Assembly: GCA_963749825.1 (NCBI GenBank)
Contig: CAVVOI010000020.1
Location: 62,001 to 126,000, forward strand
From: UBA11865 sp963749825
GTDB lineage: Bacteria > Chloroflexota > Anaerolineae > Promineifilales > Promineifilaceae
DNA length: 64,000 bases
Reading direction: 5' to 3'
This document shows, piece by piece, positions 41,243 through 50,644 of the stretch. The notes below the pieces were generated by a model. It saw only the letters and a program-made list of their open reading frames with translations, had not been told where the DNA came from and did not search any database. Made by a program: the position numbers and the translations under genes. Every line of letters starts with the position of its first letter. The stretch's first letter is position 1.

Positions 41243-41616
41243 TGCATTTAACGCGCCATGATTTTGAGAAGTTGGTCGTTCTGGCCTTAGATGACCTGCC
41301 CCCTTACTTCCAGGAAAAGATCAGCAATGTGGAAGTGCTGGTCAAAGAGTGGCCTAGCCGGCGCGAATTACGAGATGCAGGCGTACCGCCAGGCCATACG
41401 CTGTTAGGACTCTATAGCGGCATCCCTTTAACCGAACGCACTCACAACTATGGTATGGTCCCCCCGGATACTATCACCCTCTATCAAGGGCCTATCGAGC
41501 AGTCGGCGGCCGATATCGCCGAAATCCCCGAAGTCGTTCGCCACACCGTCATTCATGAATTCGCCCACCATTTCGGCATCAGCGATGATCGCTTACGTGA
41601 ACTGGGCGCATACTGA
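41242..41616 (+). CDS. Small zincin-like metallopeptidase (DUF1025 type)
   Basis: 124 residues from ATG 41242, which overlaps the Tex stop by one base. The zinc site is H-E-F-A-H-H-F-G-I-S-D-D-R-L near the C-terminus, matching the HExxHxxGxxD minimal zincin family of about 120 residues. E-R-T-H-N-Y-G-M-V-P-P-D-T-I-T-L-Y is the conserved central block. No signal peptide. Substrate unknown; translational coupling suggests co-expression with Tex only. Confidence 0.85.
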   Translation: MHLTRHDFEKLVVLALDDLPPYFQEKISNVEVLVKEWPSRRELRDAGVPPGHTLLGLYSGIPLTERTHNYGMVPPDTITLYQGPIEQSAADIAEIPEVVRHTVIHEFAHHFGISDDRLRELGAY

Positions 41617-41640
41617 GTCATAAACAGAGGTTCTTAGCCA

Positions 41641-42099
41641 ATGATCTCCTTAACATTAGCGATGCAACTCAAGGAAGCCGGACTGCTATGGCGGCCGCAG
41701 CTCCACGATTTTTTCGCCATTCCCGGCACGGATTTGGAGGACCGGCTCTTCGTCGTGAGCGACATGATGATCGACGTCCAAAAACTCTATGGAAATGAGA
41801 TGATCACCTTCAACGGCGCGGTCGAGTGGTCGTTAGATTATATTCTCAGGGCGGATGTGACCTGGCTGCCCACCGAATCTCAACTCAGGCAGTACCTAGA
41901 GGATCATTTGTTCGTCGCCAGGCAGACGACACTTGAATTATCCAAACAGCCCAATGGCTACATCTGCCGGATCAACTATCTAGGAACCATCCACAAATTT
42001 GAGGCGCTGAAAGCCGAAGATGCCTATGGGCAGGCGCTCTATTTTCTGCTCCAGGAAGCCCAGCTACAACGCCCGCCCGGACCTGGGCCAATAGCCTAG
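41641..42099 (+). CDS. Conserved hypothetical protein (152 aa)
   Basis: Soluble, with no signal peptide or membrane span. W-R-P-Q-L-H-D-F-F-A-I-P and L-P-T-E-S-Q-L-R-Q-Y-L-E are followed by a strand/helix pattern and a Pro-rich end (P-P-G-P-G-P). I do not recognise the family. It is 24 bases after the metallopeptidase gene and ends before a hairpin, so tex, the peptidase and this gene may be one operon. Confidence 0.6.
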   Translation: MISLTLAMQLKEAGLLWRPQLHDFFAIPGTDLEDRLFVVSDMMIDVQKLYGNEMITFNGAVEWSLDYILRADVTWLPTESQLRQYLEDHLFVARQTTLELSKQPNGYICRINYLGTIHKFEALKAEDAYGQALYFLLQEAQLQRPPGPGPIA

Positions 42100-42110
42100 A
42101 TCGGTTATGT

Positions 42111-42147
42111 GTGTCACGGCTTAATATTGGAGCAAAAACCGTGACAC
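42111..42147. repeat. 9-bp perfect hairpin between converging genes
   Basis: GTGTCACGG (42111-42119) pairs with CCGTGACAC (42139-42147). There is no plus-strand T tract. Likely a transcript-end structure for the operon before it. Confidence 0.55.
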
Positions 42148-42206
42148 CGTCAAGTGCAACAGCTCTTCCTTGAGGCTTATCCGAAAATAGTGAGCTGTTG
42201 AACCGG

Positions 42207-42632
42207 TTACCGGGAAACCTCGTAACCGGCTTGTTCCCAGGCCACGATGCCGCCCTCCATATTGTGGACGTTATCAAAGCCATTTTGGCGCAAGTAATTC
42301 GTCACCTGCCCGCTGCGGTTGCCGCTTCGACAAGTCACGATCACTTCTTTATCCGTTGGAATCTCGTCCAGGCGGCTTTGCACCTCGGCCATAGGTAAGA
42401 GGGTCACGCCGGGAATGTGGCCTTCGTCGTACTCCCACTGTTCGCGCACATCCAACAAATAGACATCGTCGCGATCCTTAACTTCGGCCACTGTATGGAC
42501 ATCGACTGAATCTTCAAGTTGCAGGGGGGCAGCATTGATATCTGTTTCTGCGGCCGGCGCGGCCGTGTCGGCGCCACTGCAAGCGGCAAAAAGCAAGACC
42601 AGTAACAGCACTCCAAATAATTTCGTTTTCAT
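42207..42632 (-). CDS. Rhodanese-domain lipoprotein
   Basis: 141 residues from ATG 42632 with an AAGGAG upstream; the open frame runs to 42704 without homology. Signal peptide with lipobox L-F-A-A-C (Cys18). The single rhodanese domain has D-V-R-E-Q-W-E-Y-D-E-G-H-I-P-G and active-site Cys101 in V-T-C-R-S-G-N-R-S, followed by G-G-I-V-A-W. Probably a sulfur-transfer or persulfide-handling protein on the outer face of the membrane. Confidence 0.88.
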   Translation of the reverse strand: MKTKLFGVLLLVLLFAACSGADTAAPAAETDINAAPLQLEDSVDVHTVAEVKDRDDVYLLDVREQWEYDEGHIPGVTLLPMAEVQSRLDEIPTDKEVIVTCRSGNRSGQVTNYLRQNGFDNVHNMEGGIVAWEQAGYEVSR

Positions 42633-43037
42633 CAAACCTCGTTCTCCTTTTCCATCCATCAACAGATGTATCGTCTGCAGGGGCTTCTCGGCCGCCTCTA
42701 TCATTAGATTATGATCAACCTTAAAAGGTTACACAGCCGTCAGGACCATGGCAAATTTGCTAATTGAATTTTATGGAACGTTGGCGATCTTTCTGACCCC
42801 ACGTTCGTTAGAATTGTCGGATGCCAAGATAAAATCCACCAATACCCGGTCGACTTATTTGATAGGACCGCCATCCTCTAGCAATGAGGAATACCCTACC
42901 AGGCCCGGCGTCGGGGCGGTTTGTCTACAAATTTCGAATTAGGAATGCTCTTCACCAGGCGCGGCCGAGTGTGATATAATGCAGTGCGTCATAAAATTTA
43001 TTGGCCTAAAATTTGAATGACTAACACGGAGCATTCG
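42633..43037. other. Intergenic region between rhodanese and HhH genes
   Basis: About 400 bases. A 64-codon frame at 42748-42942 has low-complexity, family-free sequence and no ribosome site, so it is not called. A TATAAT at 42975-42980 with TTCACC 18 bases upstream is a plausible promoter for the HhH gene. Nothing else recognised. Confidence 0.5.
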
Positions 43038-43346
43038 ATGAAACTAACGATCCCGCGCGTGCAAACCCTGGTTAACCTGGCGGCTGGTTTGGTCATGATG
43101 TTGTTCGACGAGGCGGTTAGTACGGTTGATGGAAAAACGGGGGCCGATGAAAAGGCGGCCGACGATTTGACCCAGATCAGCGGCATTGGCCCGGCTTACG
43201 CCCGGCGCTTGAATGAAGCCGGGATAATGAATTATGCCCAGTTATCCGCCCTCAGCCCCGAACAGGTTCGGGAAATGGCTCAACTGGGCGAATGGCAAGG
43301 TGAACCGGAGGAATGGATCGAGCAGGCCTGGGACTTGGCCGGCTGA
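43038..43346 (+). CDS. Helix-hairpin-helix (DUF4332-like) small protein
   Basis: 102 residues from ATG 43038 with CGGAG seven bases upstream; ATG 43017 is an alternative. A hydrophobic N-terminal stretch (L-V-N-L-A-A-G-L-V-M-M-L-F) precedes an HhH-type module: L-T-Q-I-S-G-I-G-P-A-Y-A-R-R-L-N-E-A-G-I, then Y-A-Q-L-S-A-L-S-P-E-Q-V. Such modules bind DNA non-specifically or mediate protein contacts. Role unknown. Converges on the Nudix gene. Confidence 0.75.
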   Translation: MKLTIPRVQTLVNLAAGLVMMLFDEAVSTVDGKTGADEKAADDLTQISGIGPAYARRLNEAGIMNYAQLSALSPEQVREMAQLGEWQGEPEEWIEQAWDLAG

Positions 43347-43396
43347 TTGATTACCCCATCCCCAAGGAGGCAGGCTACCCTTCGGAAAGCGATCAC

Positions 43397-43951
43397 CTAA
43401 TCAGGCGCTTGGTTGAGGGCTAACAATCCCAGGGCGATATTGACGGCATAGCCCATGACGCCGACACGGCCGTCAAATAGGGCTGCTTGTAATACGGCCG
43501 GCGAGACCCAGTGAATGGCGAAGGCCTCCAAGTCGTCGTGGTCGGGATCGGCCACGGACCGGGCATGGCGAGCCAAGAAGAAATGACCCTGGCCGACGAA
43601 ACGGTTGGCATCCACGACGAAGTTCCCCAGTTGTAACCAACTATCGCTGTGATAGCCTGTCTCTTCGAGCAATTCGCGCTGGGCGGCCGCCATTGCCTCT
43701 TCGCCCGGCTCCAGGTATCCGCCAACAACTTGCCAACTGCTGCGACCGAGGCCGTGTTTGTACCCTTCTAATACCATGAGCTGTCCATCTTCATTGGCCA
43801 CCATTACATTGACATAATCTCGTGTGCGAACGATTGGCCAATCGGGTATGGTGAGGTCATCGGAGACACGCACCGACTGGTAGGTTACATTGACATAAGG
43901 ATGTTCTAGTACCTGCTGTTCGCTCAGGATTTCCCATTGTTGATCTGGCAT
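43397..43951 (-). CDS. Nudix hydrolase, ADP-ribose pyrophosphatase-like
   Basis: 184 residues from ATG 43951 with GGAG about five bases upstream; the longer frame to 44182 is a shadow overlapping the MFS start. Nudix box spans 78-100: G-x5-E-x7-R-E-L-L-E-E-T-G-Y. The fold before it (I-V-R-T-R-D-Y-V-N-V-M, E-G-Y-K-H-G) and the S-W-Q-V-V-G-G-Y-L-E-P-G lead resemble the ADP-ribose/NDP-sugar hydrolase group. Cytosolic. Precise substrate unproven. Confidence 0.85.
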   Translation of the reverse strand: MPDQQWEILSEQQVLEHPYVNVTYQSVRVSDDLTIPDWPIVRTRDYVNVMVANEDGQLMVLEGYKHGLGRSSWQVVGGYLEPGEEAMAAAQRELLEETGYHSDSWLQLGNFVVDANRFVGQGHFFLARHARSVADPDHDDLEAFAIHWVSPAVLQAALFDGRVGVMGYAVNIALGLLALNQAPD

Positions 43952-44111
43952 TGCATCTCCATCTTGCTTTCTGAGAAATGAAAATTCGACTGAAGCAAGG
44001 GCGTTATTATCATCGAATTCAAGAAAAGAACATATGGCAAAACCGCCACAGCCCGAGACGAACGGTTTCGATTTCTTGAATTCTACAGTGTGACACACTA
44101 AACTCCTCCTC

Positions 44112-45332
44112 GTGTCCGAGCGAAAACAATTCCGCGCCTCGGTCCAGTTGGGCGCACTCACAATTTCCAGGCTGTTCCTCAATACCGGCCTGCGAATGGT
44201 CTACCCATTCTTGCCGGCCTTCGCCCGCGGATTAGGCGTGCCGCTGCCAGCCCTTGCCGGCCTGGTTGCCTTGCGAAGCTATGCCAGTATCCTGAGCCCG
44301 CTATTTGGACCATTGTCGGAGCGCTACGGCCGGCGGGTTATGCTAGTTGTTTCGATGGTCCTTTTCAGTCTGGGCTGCATAGTGATCGTCATTTGGCCCG
44401 ATTTATGGGCCTTTGGAGTGACGCTCATCGTCGTAGCCGTCGCCAAGGTGATTTACGATCCGGCCATGCAGGCCTATATCGGCGATACCGTGCGCTATGA
44501 AAAACGCGGCCGGTCGATAGCGATCAGCGAATTGTCATGGGCAGGGGCGTTTTTCTTGGGCATGCCATTGGTAGGCCTGGCTATCACGGAATGGGGGTGG
44601 CAAGCGCCGTTTCTTTGGTTGGCAGCCTTGGGTATCGGCGGCGCCTTGGCGCTGAGAGTTTTGCTGCCATCTGGAGGCGGCCAGGACGGGTCGGCGACGA
44701 ACCTAGCCGAGACGTGGCAGGTCATCCGGCGCCATCGCGTTATTTGGGCCGCAGCCGTCTATATCACGCTGATGATGGCCGCCAACGAACTTATCTTGAT
44801 CGTCTTCGGGGATTGGATGGAGACGAGTTTTGCCTTGACCCTGACGGCCTTGGGATTGGTCTCGGCCGTGATCGGCGGGGCAGAGGTGACCGGTGAGCTA
44901 ACGACCGCGGCGGCTGTCGACCGGATTGGCAAACGGCGATTCATCATTTTTACAGGCTCGATGACGGCCGTCATGTACCTGGTGTTGCCCACCATTGGTC
45001 TTACGCTGGTCATCGCCATGGTGAGTTTGTTCATTCTCTTTTTGTTTTTCGAAATGAGCGTGGTCGGGGGCATTCCTCTGATGACAGAACTGGTGCCCCA
45101 GGCCCGGGGGATCGTTCTCTCGGTAGTGCTGGCCGCCGCCGGGCTGGGCAGGGGCCTGGGCGCGAGCATTGGCCCGCTGCTTTGGTCCCGGGGCGATTTG
45201 CGCTTAAACGGACTTGTTGCGGCTATCATTATGGCGGCGGCCGTTGTCATATTGGCGCTTTGGGTTCACGAAGCACCGAATGAGCGAGAAATAGACGTTG
45301 AGGATATATTATTAAGTGAAACTGGCGAATGA
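44112..45332 (+). CDS. MFS transporter
   Basis: 406 residues from GTG 44112; no obvious ribosome site. Twelve hydrophobic segments; loop 2-3 signature G-P-L-S-E-R-Y-G-R-R at about 71-80. E-L-S-W-A-G-A-F-F-L-G-M-P-L and E-L-I-L-I-V-F-G-D-W-M-E fit the drug/metabolite exporter group. Its stop overlaps the next gene's start (ATGA, 45329-45332), so expression is coupled to the large membrane protein. Confidence 0.88.
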   Translation: MSERKQFRASVQLGALTISRLFLNTGLRMVYPFLPAFARGLGVPLPALAGLVALRSYASILSPLFGPLSERYGRRVMLVVSMVLFSLGCIVIVIWPDLWAFGVTLIVVAVAKVIYDPAMQAYIGDTVRYEKRGRSIAISELSWAGAFFLGMPLVGLAITEWGWQAPFLWLAALGIGGALALRVLLPSGGGQDGSATNLAETWQVIRRHRVIWAAAVYITLMMAANELILIVFGDWMETSFALTLTALGLVSAVIGGAEVTGELTTAAAVDRIGKRRFIIFTGSMTAVMYLVLPTIGLTLVIAMVSLFILFLFFEMSVVGGIPLMTELVPQARGIVLSVVLAAAGLGRGLGASIGPLLWSRGDLRLNGLVAAIIMAAAVVILALWVHEAPNEREIDVEDILLSETGE

Positions 45333-48300
45333 GCCTTAAGCCGAGACGCCTATCAGGATTTTTTGTGGCCATGATGATCGGCGCCGTGGCCGCATTGCCT
45401 CTACTGCGCGGCCTGCCGGTGGGTGTGGATACTCTTTTCCACCTCTATCGCCTGGTTCAAGTTGACGAGCTCATGCAGAACGGCGTCTTTTTTTCCCGCT
45501 GGGCGCCCGACTTGGCTCATGGCTTCGGATATCCTCTCTTTAACTATTATTCGCCGGCCGCCTATTACCTGGCCGAACTATTGAAACTAGCCGGCCTGGA
45601 TATTTTGACTGCTTTCCTGGCGACATTTGCCCTGGCGATTGTGGCTGCTTCGGTCTTTTGTTATTTATGGGCCCGCGATATTGTTGGCGAGGCGGGAGCA
45701 TTGGTCGCAGCCGCCCTGTATGTATTCACGCCCTACATGATGGATGTGGCCCTGCGCCGGGGAGCCCTGGCAGAGCAGGTGGCTTTGGCCATATTCCCCT
45801 TGATATTGTGGGCTTTCCGGCGTTTTTTACTTAGTCGACATTTACCCTATGCCTTGATCGGGACGCTGGTTTACGGGTTGCTCATTCTCACGCACAATAT
45901 CAGCGCTTTGTTATTTACGGTTGTTCTGAGCGGCTACCTGTTGGTCGTAGCCTATACGGACCCGGCAAAGAGTTTGAACGGCCGGACTGATTGGCTTAGC
46001 AAAGCTCTGAAGGCCGGCTGGCTGATCATTCTGGCGCTGGGTATGACGGCCTTTTTCTGGCTTCCCGCACTGGCCGAACGGGATCTAGTACAGATCGCCC
46101 GCGCCTCAGCCCCGCTCATCTTCGATTTTAGCAAAAATTTCCTGAGCCTATCTGAAGTTTTCGCCCCACCATTCGTCTACGATCCTAACCTGGCGACCCG
46201 AGATATACGTATCAGTCTGGGTTTGATGGGTTTGATAGCCGTTTTAGGCGGTCTCCTGAGTATCTGGCGTTTCTGGAAAGAAAAAGGATTGGCCGCCCAG
46301 ATCGTCTTCGCCCTGATCGTGGTTTTAGGCTCGGTGTTTTTAACATTACCCCTGTCGCGATTAGCCTGGGAAAATCTACCGTTATTGCCGCTCATCCAAT
46401 TTCCCTGGCGATTTTTAGCCATCACTGTTTTATTCGCTGCCTTCTTAGGGGGAAGTGGGGTAGCGGCCATTATGGACCTGGCTAGCGGCCGGGTATTACA
46501 AAAATCATCCTTCATGGCGGCGATTCCGGCGGCGGTTATTTTCCTGGCGGCCGTCAGCATCATTCCCTGGCGTTACAGTGAATATTTTGATCACCTGCCC
46601 GAGGCCAGCATCGCCGGCAGTTTGGAATATGAACGAGAGTCCGGCCTTATCGGAACGACATCGACCGGAGAATACTTGCCAGTCGCCGTCCGACAATTGC
46701 CGCTTGCAGAAAAGAGGCAGGGCAATAACGAGCGCTTTGATGGGGATTCGCTGCCTGAAGGCGCTCGTGTGATCGCCGCTGATTATGGACCTCTCCGTTA
46801 TGATGTTGTGGTCGATTCACCCATCCCGTTCACTGCCGCCTTCAATACTTACTTTTTCGAAGGATGGCAAGGGACCATCGATGGGCAAGAAGCGGTTTTA
46901 AGAGCCACCGATCCTGAGGGGCTGATCACTCTCCGCGTACCGGAAGGAGAACATCAAATTCAGATTCGTTTCCAATCGACGCCTGCGCGCCAAGTCGGGA
47001 GCCTAATTTCTCTGGTCAGCCTGGTTTTATATATCATCACGATGATCATTTTAGTCAGGAGCCGGCCGTTAGAATCCAGCGCTCGAGCGGAAATGCAACC
47101 TTCCCTTAATCTCAGCCAATATGGATTGCTGGTGGCTACATTGCTGCTGGTTCTCTTTCTCGAGCTAGCTTATTTCAACAAGCCTGGCAGCCTTTTTAAC
47201 CAGACGCGGTTCGATGGTCAGACGGTCAGCGACATGGCTGAAACCCTTGGGGTTAGTTTCGATGATGAACTGATCCTAATGGGCCTGGATGCGCCTGAAG
47301 CCATAGCTGCGGATGAAACGATTGAGGCTGTCCTTTACTGGCGAATTCCACAAGAGACGGAGACCGATTATAGCGTCAGCACCTTTTTGTTAGATAGGGG
47401 CAATCACATCGTTGGCCAGCATGATAATCAATATGCGGGCAATCATCCTTCCAGTCGCTGGCAGCCGGGGCAATACGCTAAAGATAAACATACCATCAGG
47501 TTAGTACCAGGCACACCGCCTGGCATCTATGATCTCGAGGTGGCGGTTTACGAGAGTGGAAAGCCGGATGATCGGCTGAATGTATTGGACCAAGCCGGAG
47601 CGCCGCTGGGCCGGAACTTTACGGTTTCAAAAATTGCTGTCAATCGCCCGCTGACCGCATTCAGAGCGGAAGATTTGGAGATCGAGGACCGGGTTGAGGT
47701 CTCAATAACGGAAGCGATCGGCTTAATTGGGTATTCATTACCGGACCACAGTCTACGGCCAGGTGAAGCTGTCGATCTCGTCTTGTATTGGTTAGCTGCA
47801 GGAGACCCAAACCAGGATATGGATATCCAACTACTTTTGCGAGATAGTTCCGGGGCGTTGATCCAGAGCCTTGAAGCACCACCGGTTCCCGGTTATCCAT
47901 CGTCTCTATGGCAGAAAGATGATATATGGCGGGCCAACCATGCTCTTCTTTTAGGACCAGGATTGGTTAGCGGCGACTATGTTGTAAGTGTGGTGGCAGG
48001 AGAAGAGCGGCCGGTCGATTTAGGCGTTATTGAGGTAAGAGCGCCCGAGCACATGACCGAACGACCGCCGATCCAGAAGATTCAAAGGGTCAGGTTTGAG
48101 GGACTTGGAAGCCTGGAAGGTTATGAAGCGCCGGCCGAAACGAGAGCAGGTGAATCTCTGCCGGTCACCCTGATCTGGCGAGCGGCGGGAGGGACGCAAA
48201 CCAGTTACAAGGTATTCGTCCAGTTACTGGATGTTGAGGGACAATTAGTCACCGGCAGCGATCAGGTTCCAGATGAATGGCGCCGGCCGACCCCAGGCTG

Positions 48301-48475
48301 GATAGCGGGTGAGTACATAATCGATGCTCACGCGCTGAATTTGCCGCCAGATCTTGAGCCCGGCACTTATACCCTAATCGTAGGACTTTACGATCCTGTT
48401 TCCATGCAGCGCTTGCGTTCGATTAGCGGCACTGATGCCGTAACATTAGACCAGCCGCTAGAACTTCTCCCGTGA
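45329..48475 (+). CDS. Large GT-C-like membrane protein with three Ig-like C-terminal repeats
   Basis: 1048 residues. Residues 1-590 carry about twelve to thirteen spans with loop motifs such as G-V-D-T-L-F-H-L-Y-R and L-A-H-G-F-G-Y-P-L-F-N-Y-Y-S-P-A-A-Y-Y, seen in the 6-pyruvoyl-tetrahydropterin-synthase-related/YfhO-like family and reminiscent of GT-C glycosyltransferases. An exported segment around 440-560 lies between spans. After the last span (about 610-625), three copies of a 100-residue beta module follow (about 640-755, 790-905, 915-1048), each with L-x-W-R/L and G-x-Y-x-L-x-V-x-V-Y-type strands. Start overlaps the MFS stop. A role in cell-surface glycan transfer or lipid-linked sugar handling is inference. 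Confidence 0.7.
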   Translation: MSLKPRRLSGFFVAMMIGAVAALPLLRGLPVGVDTLFHLYRLVQVDELMQNGVFFSRWAPDLAHGFGYPLFNYYSPAAYYLAELLKLAGLDILTAFLATFALAIVAASVFCYLWARDIVGEAGALVAAALYVFTPYMMDVALRRGALAEQVALAIFPLILWAFRRFLLSRHLPYALIGTLVYGLLILTHNISALLFTVVLSGYLLVVAYTDPAKSLNGRTDWLSKALKAGWLIILALGMTAFFWLPALAERDLVQIARASAPLIFDFSKNFLSLSEVFAPPFVYDPNLATRDIRISLGLMGLIAVLGGLLSIWRFWKEKGLAAQIVFALIVVLGSVFLTLPLSRLAWENLPLLPLIQFPWRFLAITVLFAAFLGGSGVAAIMDLASGRVLQKSSFMAAIPAAVIFLAAVSIIPWRYSEYFDHLPEASIAGSLEYERESGLIGTTSTGEYLPVAVRQLPLAEKRQGNNERFDGDSLPEGARVIAADYGPLRYDVVVDSPIPFTAAFNTYFFEGWQGTIDGQEAVLRATDPEGLITLRVPEGEHQIQIRFQSTPARQVGSLISLVSLVLYIITMIILVRSRPLESSARAEMQPSLNLSQYGLLVATLLLVLFLELAYFNKPGSLFNQTRFDGQTVSDMAETLGVSFDDELILMGLDAPEAIAADETIEAVLYWRIPQETETDYSVSTFLLDRGNHIVGQHDNQYAGNHPSSRWQPGQYAKDKHTIRLVPGTPPGIYDLEVAVYESGKPDDRLNVLDQAGAPLGRNFTVSKIAVNRPLTAFRAEDLEIEDRVEVSITEAIGLIGYSLPDHSLRPGEAVDLVLYWLAAGDPNQDMDIQLLLRDSSGALIQSLEAPPVPGYPSSLWQKDDIWRANHALLLGPGLVSGDYVVSVVAGEERPVDLGVIEVRAPEHMTERPPIQKIQRVRFEGLGSLEGYEAPAETRAGESLPVTLIWRAAGGTQTSYKVFVQLLDVEGQLVTGSDQVPDEWRRPTPGWIAGEYIIDAHALNLPPDLEPGTYTLIVGLYDPVSMQRLRSISGTDAVTLDQPLELLP

Positions 48476-48544
48476 GGAATCGTTAATCGAGATCTAGAGG
48501 CGATAAGGGCGAAAATTATCACCTTGCCGTACTCAGGTACTCTG

Positions 48545-48572
48545 TTGCGTTGACCCCTTGCGGGTGTATAAT
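48545..48572 (+). promoter_or_regulatory. Putative promoter of the parvulin lipoprotein
   Basis: TTGCGT at 48545-48550, 16-base spacer, perfect TATAAT at 48567-48572, about 70 bases before the gene. Confidence 0.5.
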
Positions 48573-48642
48573 CTGGCAAACTTTATGTCGCATTGATATG
48601 GGTCGTTCATCCTTCGACCCTGTTCCAGAATGGGAATAGTGT

Positions 48643-49647
48643 ATGGTTCGACGGAGCATTATCCTTGTATTTCTCTTGGCGGTGACCGTTCTGGCGGCTT
48701 GCCGGGATGAGGAGCCACCAACTCCTGTCCCCTCGGCCGGCGCCACATTGGTTCCTGATGGCACTCAACCTGGAACTGATCCTGGTAGCGTTGCCGAACC
48801 TACGGTAGCGCCACCGACGGTGATTCTGGCAACTCCAACGCCTACTGAGCCAATGGCAGCGATAGTGAACGGCCGGCCAATTCTTCTGGCGGACTACGAA
48901 AAAGAGCTGGCGCGTTACGAACAAGCCCAAGCACAGCTTGGTATAACCGGCGATGCCATGCCCCCAGATTATCGTAGCCAGGTATTAGAGGCATTGGTTG
49001 AGACCGAGCTAATCGCTCAAGCGGCTGAAGAATTTGGCATCGTCTTATCCCCCGAAATCGTTGATACTCGCCTGGCCGAGTTGCAAGAGTTATCGGGAGG
49101 CGCCGAGCAATTCGAGACCTGGTTGCAGACTAACCAGATGACGACAGAGGAATTTCGCGAAGCACTAGCGGCGGAGTTGGTTACGGAACAAACCGTCGAG
49201 ATCGTGACGGCCGATGTGCCGACCGCCGTCGAACAGGTCCATGCCAGGTACCTGCAAGTTGACGATCCAACGGTGGCCCAATCTTTATTGGATCAGGTTC
49301 GTAACGGGGCTGATTTTGGATTTCTTGCCCAACAGAACTCGTTGGACAGGATTACCGGAGAGAACGGTGGCGATCTAGGATATTTCGCCCGGGGATCCTT
49401 GCTCGTATCTGAAGTTGAGGATGCCGCCTTCTCTTTGCAGCCAGGCCAGACAAGTGAAGTCATTGAGGGCGCCCACGCTGATGGATCAGGTACTACTTAC
49501 TATCTGGTGATGGTCATAGAACGTGATCCACAACGGGAGCTAACGGCAGACTTGCTCCATGCTAGTCTACAAGAAAGGTTCGAGTCCTGGTTGACTGAAC
49601 AAGAAACCCAGTCACAAATCACTCGTTTTGTGGAAACCGGAGCATAA
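48643..49647 (+). CDS. Parvulin-type peptidyl-prolyl isomerase lipoprotein (PrsA/SurA-like)
   Basis: 334 residues. Signal peptide with lipobox L-A-A-C (Cys20), then a Pro/Thr-rich linker. A SurA_N-like helical domain (A-I-V-N-G-R-P-I-L-L-A-D-Y-E-K-E-L) spans about 70-195, and a parvulin domain about 205-305 (A-R-Y-L-Q-V-D-D, N-G-G-D-L-G-Y-F-A-R-G, A-F-S-L-Q-P-G-Q-T-S-E-V). Such proteins fold secreted proteins outside the membrane, which suits the many exported proteins encoded in this window. Confidence 0.9.
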   Translation: MVRRSIILVFLLAVTVLAACRDEEPPTPVPSAGATLVPDGTQPGTDPGSVAEPTVAPPTVILATPTPTEPMAAIVNGRPILLADYEKELARYEQAQAQLGITGDAMPPDYRSQVLEALVETELIAQAAEEFGIVLSPEIVDTRLAELQELSGGAEQFETWLQTNQMTTEEFREALAAELVTEQTVEIVTADVPTAVEQVHARYLQVDDPTVAQSLLDQVRNGADFGFLAQQNSLDRITGENGGDLGYFARGSLLVSEVEDAAFSLQPGQTSEVIEGAHADGSGTTYYLVMVIERDPQRELTADLLHASLQERFESWLTEQETQSQITRFVETGA

Positions 49648-49703
49648 TGTCTAAGCCACGACACGACCAATCGGTAGTACAAGGTGGTGGAGGGAAATTG
49701 TAA

Positions 49704-50579
49704 ATGGAAGAAGAAAATTTCAACGATGATTTTCAAGATGAGGCCGACTTTGAGGCTGAGCCAGATTTTGAGGATTTTGAGACTGAACCCAGTCCAAAGG
49801 CGAAACGAAGCTTCAGTTTAATCGGTTTCCTGACCATACTCTTGCTAGTCGGGGCAGCAGCGATCGTCTGCTTATTGGTCTTCATACTGATCACACCGGA
49901 TAATTCCATAGCCAATCTGCTGGGAATAGAGCCCGAGTCTACGCCGACATTATTGGCTGCGGCGGTTCCGCCGCCAACCTTAACGGCGACACCCTTACCA
50001 ACTGATACGCCGGATTTTGAATTGCCTGCGACGCATACACCGATACCTGAGCAGAATACGCCGACACCGGTTCCAATTAACACTCTGCGGCCGACGTTAA
50101 CGCCTTCCATTACGCCCACTTTCCCACCACCGACGCCGACTAAAACGCCGACGCCTACCCCAACCGATACGGCGACGCCCGGTCCTACGCCAACGGCAAC
50201 CAGTACACGGTCGCCGTTCCCCTTTACTAAGGACGAGGTCAGCCCCCAATATTTGCAGAACTTCGCCAATTCCGCGGGTTGTAACTGGATGGGTATTGCC
50301 GGGGAGGTATTTGACATACAGGGTAATCCGGTTCAGCCGGGTCAATATCGCGTGCATATTTGGGAAAGCGGCATTGACGGCAGGCCGAACGTTGGTGATG
50401 CGCCGGCTTATGGTCCTAGTGGTTACGAACAGTTCTTGTTCGATGCGCCAAGAGTGCAGGATCAAAACATCCAGTTGGAGACCGCCAATGGGACGGCCGT
50501 TTCCCAGGTATATCGCGTACAAACCCGAGCAAGCTGCAATCAAAACTTGCTCTATTTCATCTTTGTTCAGAATCACTAA
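49704..50579 (+). CDS. Single-span protein with acidic N-terminus and long Thr/Pro stalk
   Basis: 291 residues. A strongly acidic cytosolic N-terminus (about 1-32, F/D/E-rich) is followed by one membrane span (about 40-64) and a Thr/Pro-rich stalk to about residue 172. The 110-residue exported domain has Cys in N-S-A-G-C-N-W and T-R-A-S-C-N and begins C-N-W-M-G-I-A-G-E-V-F-D-I-Q-G-N-P-V, resembling carboxypeptidase-regulatory-like beta sandwiches; the two Cys may form a disulfide. No catalytic motif. It lies between the foldase and rsmI genes on the same strand. Confidence 0.65.
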   Translation: MEEENFNDDFQDEADFEAEPDFEDFETEPSPKAKRSFSLIGFLTILLLVGAAAIVCLLVFILITPDNSIANLLGIEPESTPTLLAAAVPPPTLTATPLPTDTPDFELPATHTPIPEQNTPTPVPINTLRPTLTPSITPTFPPPTPTKTPTPTPTDTATPGPTPTATSTRSPFPFTKDEVSPQYLQNFANSAGCNWMGIAGEVFDIQGNPVQPGQYRVHIWESGIDGRPNVGDAPAYGPSGYEQFLFDAPRVQDQNIQLETANGTAVSQVYRVQTRASCNQNLLYFIFVQNH

Positions 50580-50644
50580 GTGTAGCAACCAAGAGGAGCG
50601 GCGGCAGATCAGATTCGACGTGCCGCCGCTCTCTCCTCAATTCA

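Noticed and set aside
42748..42942. 64-codon plus-strand frame in the rhodanese-HhH interval
   Set aside because: No ribosome site, no recognisable family, low-complexity Ser/Thr stretches. Left as intergenic.
43952..44182. N-terminal extension of the Nudix frame
   Set aside because: It overlaps the divergent MFS start, and a good ribosome site precedes the internal ATG at 43951.
49930..50230. Possible coding repeat or CRISPR-like periodicity
   Set aside because: The repetitive look comes from codons of a Thr/Pro-rich protein stalk; there are no regular spacers.
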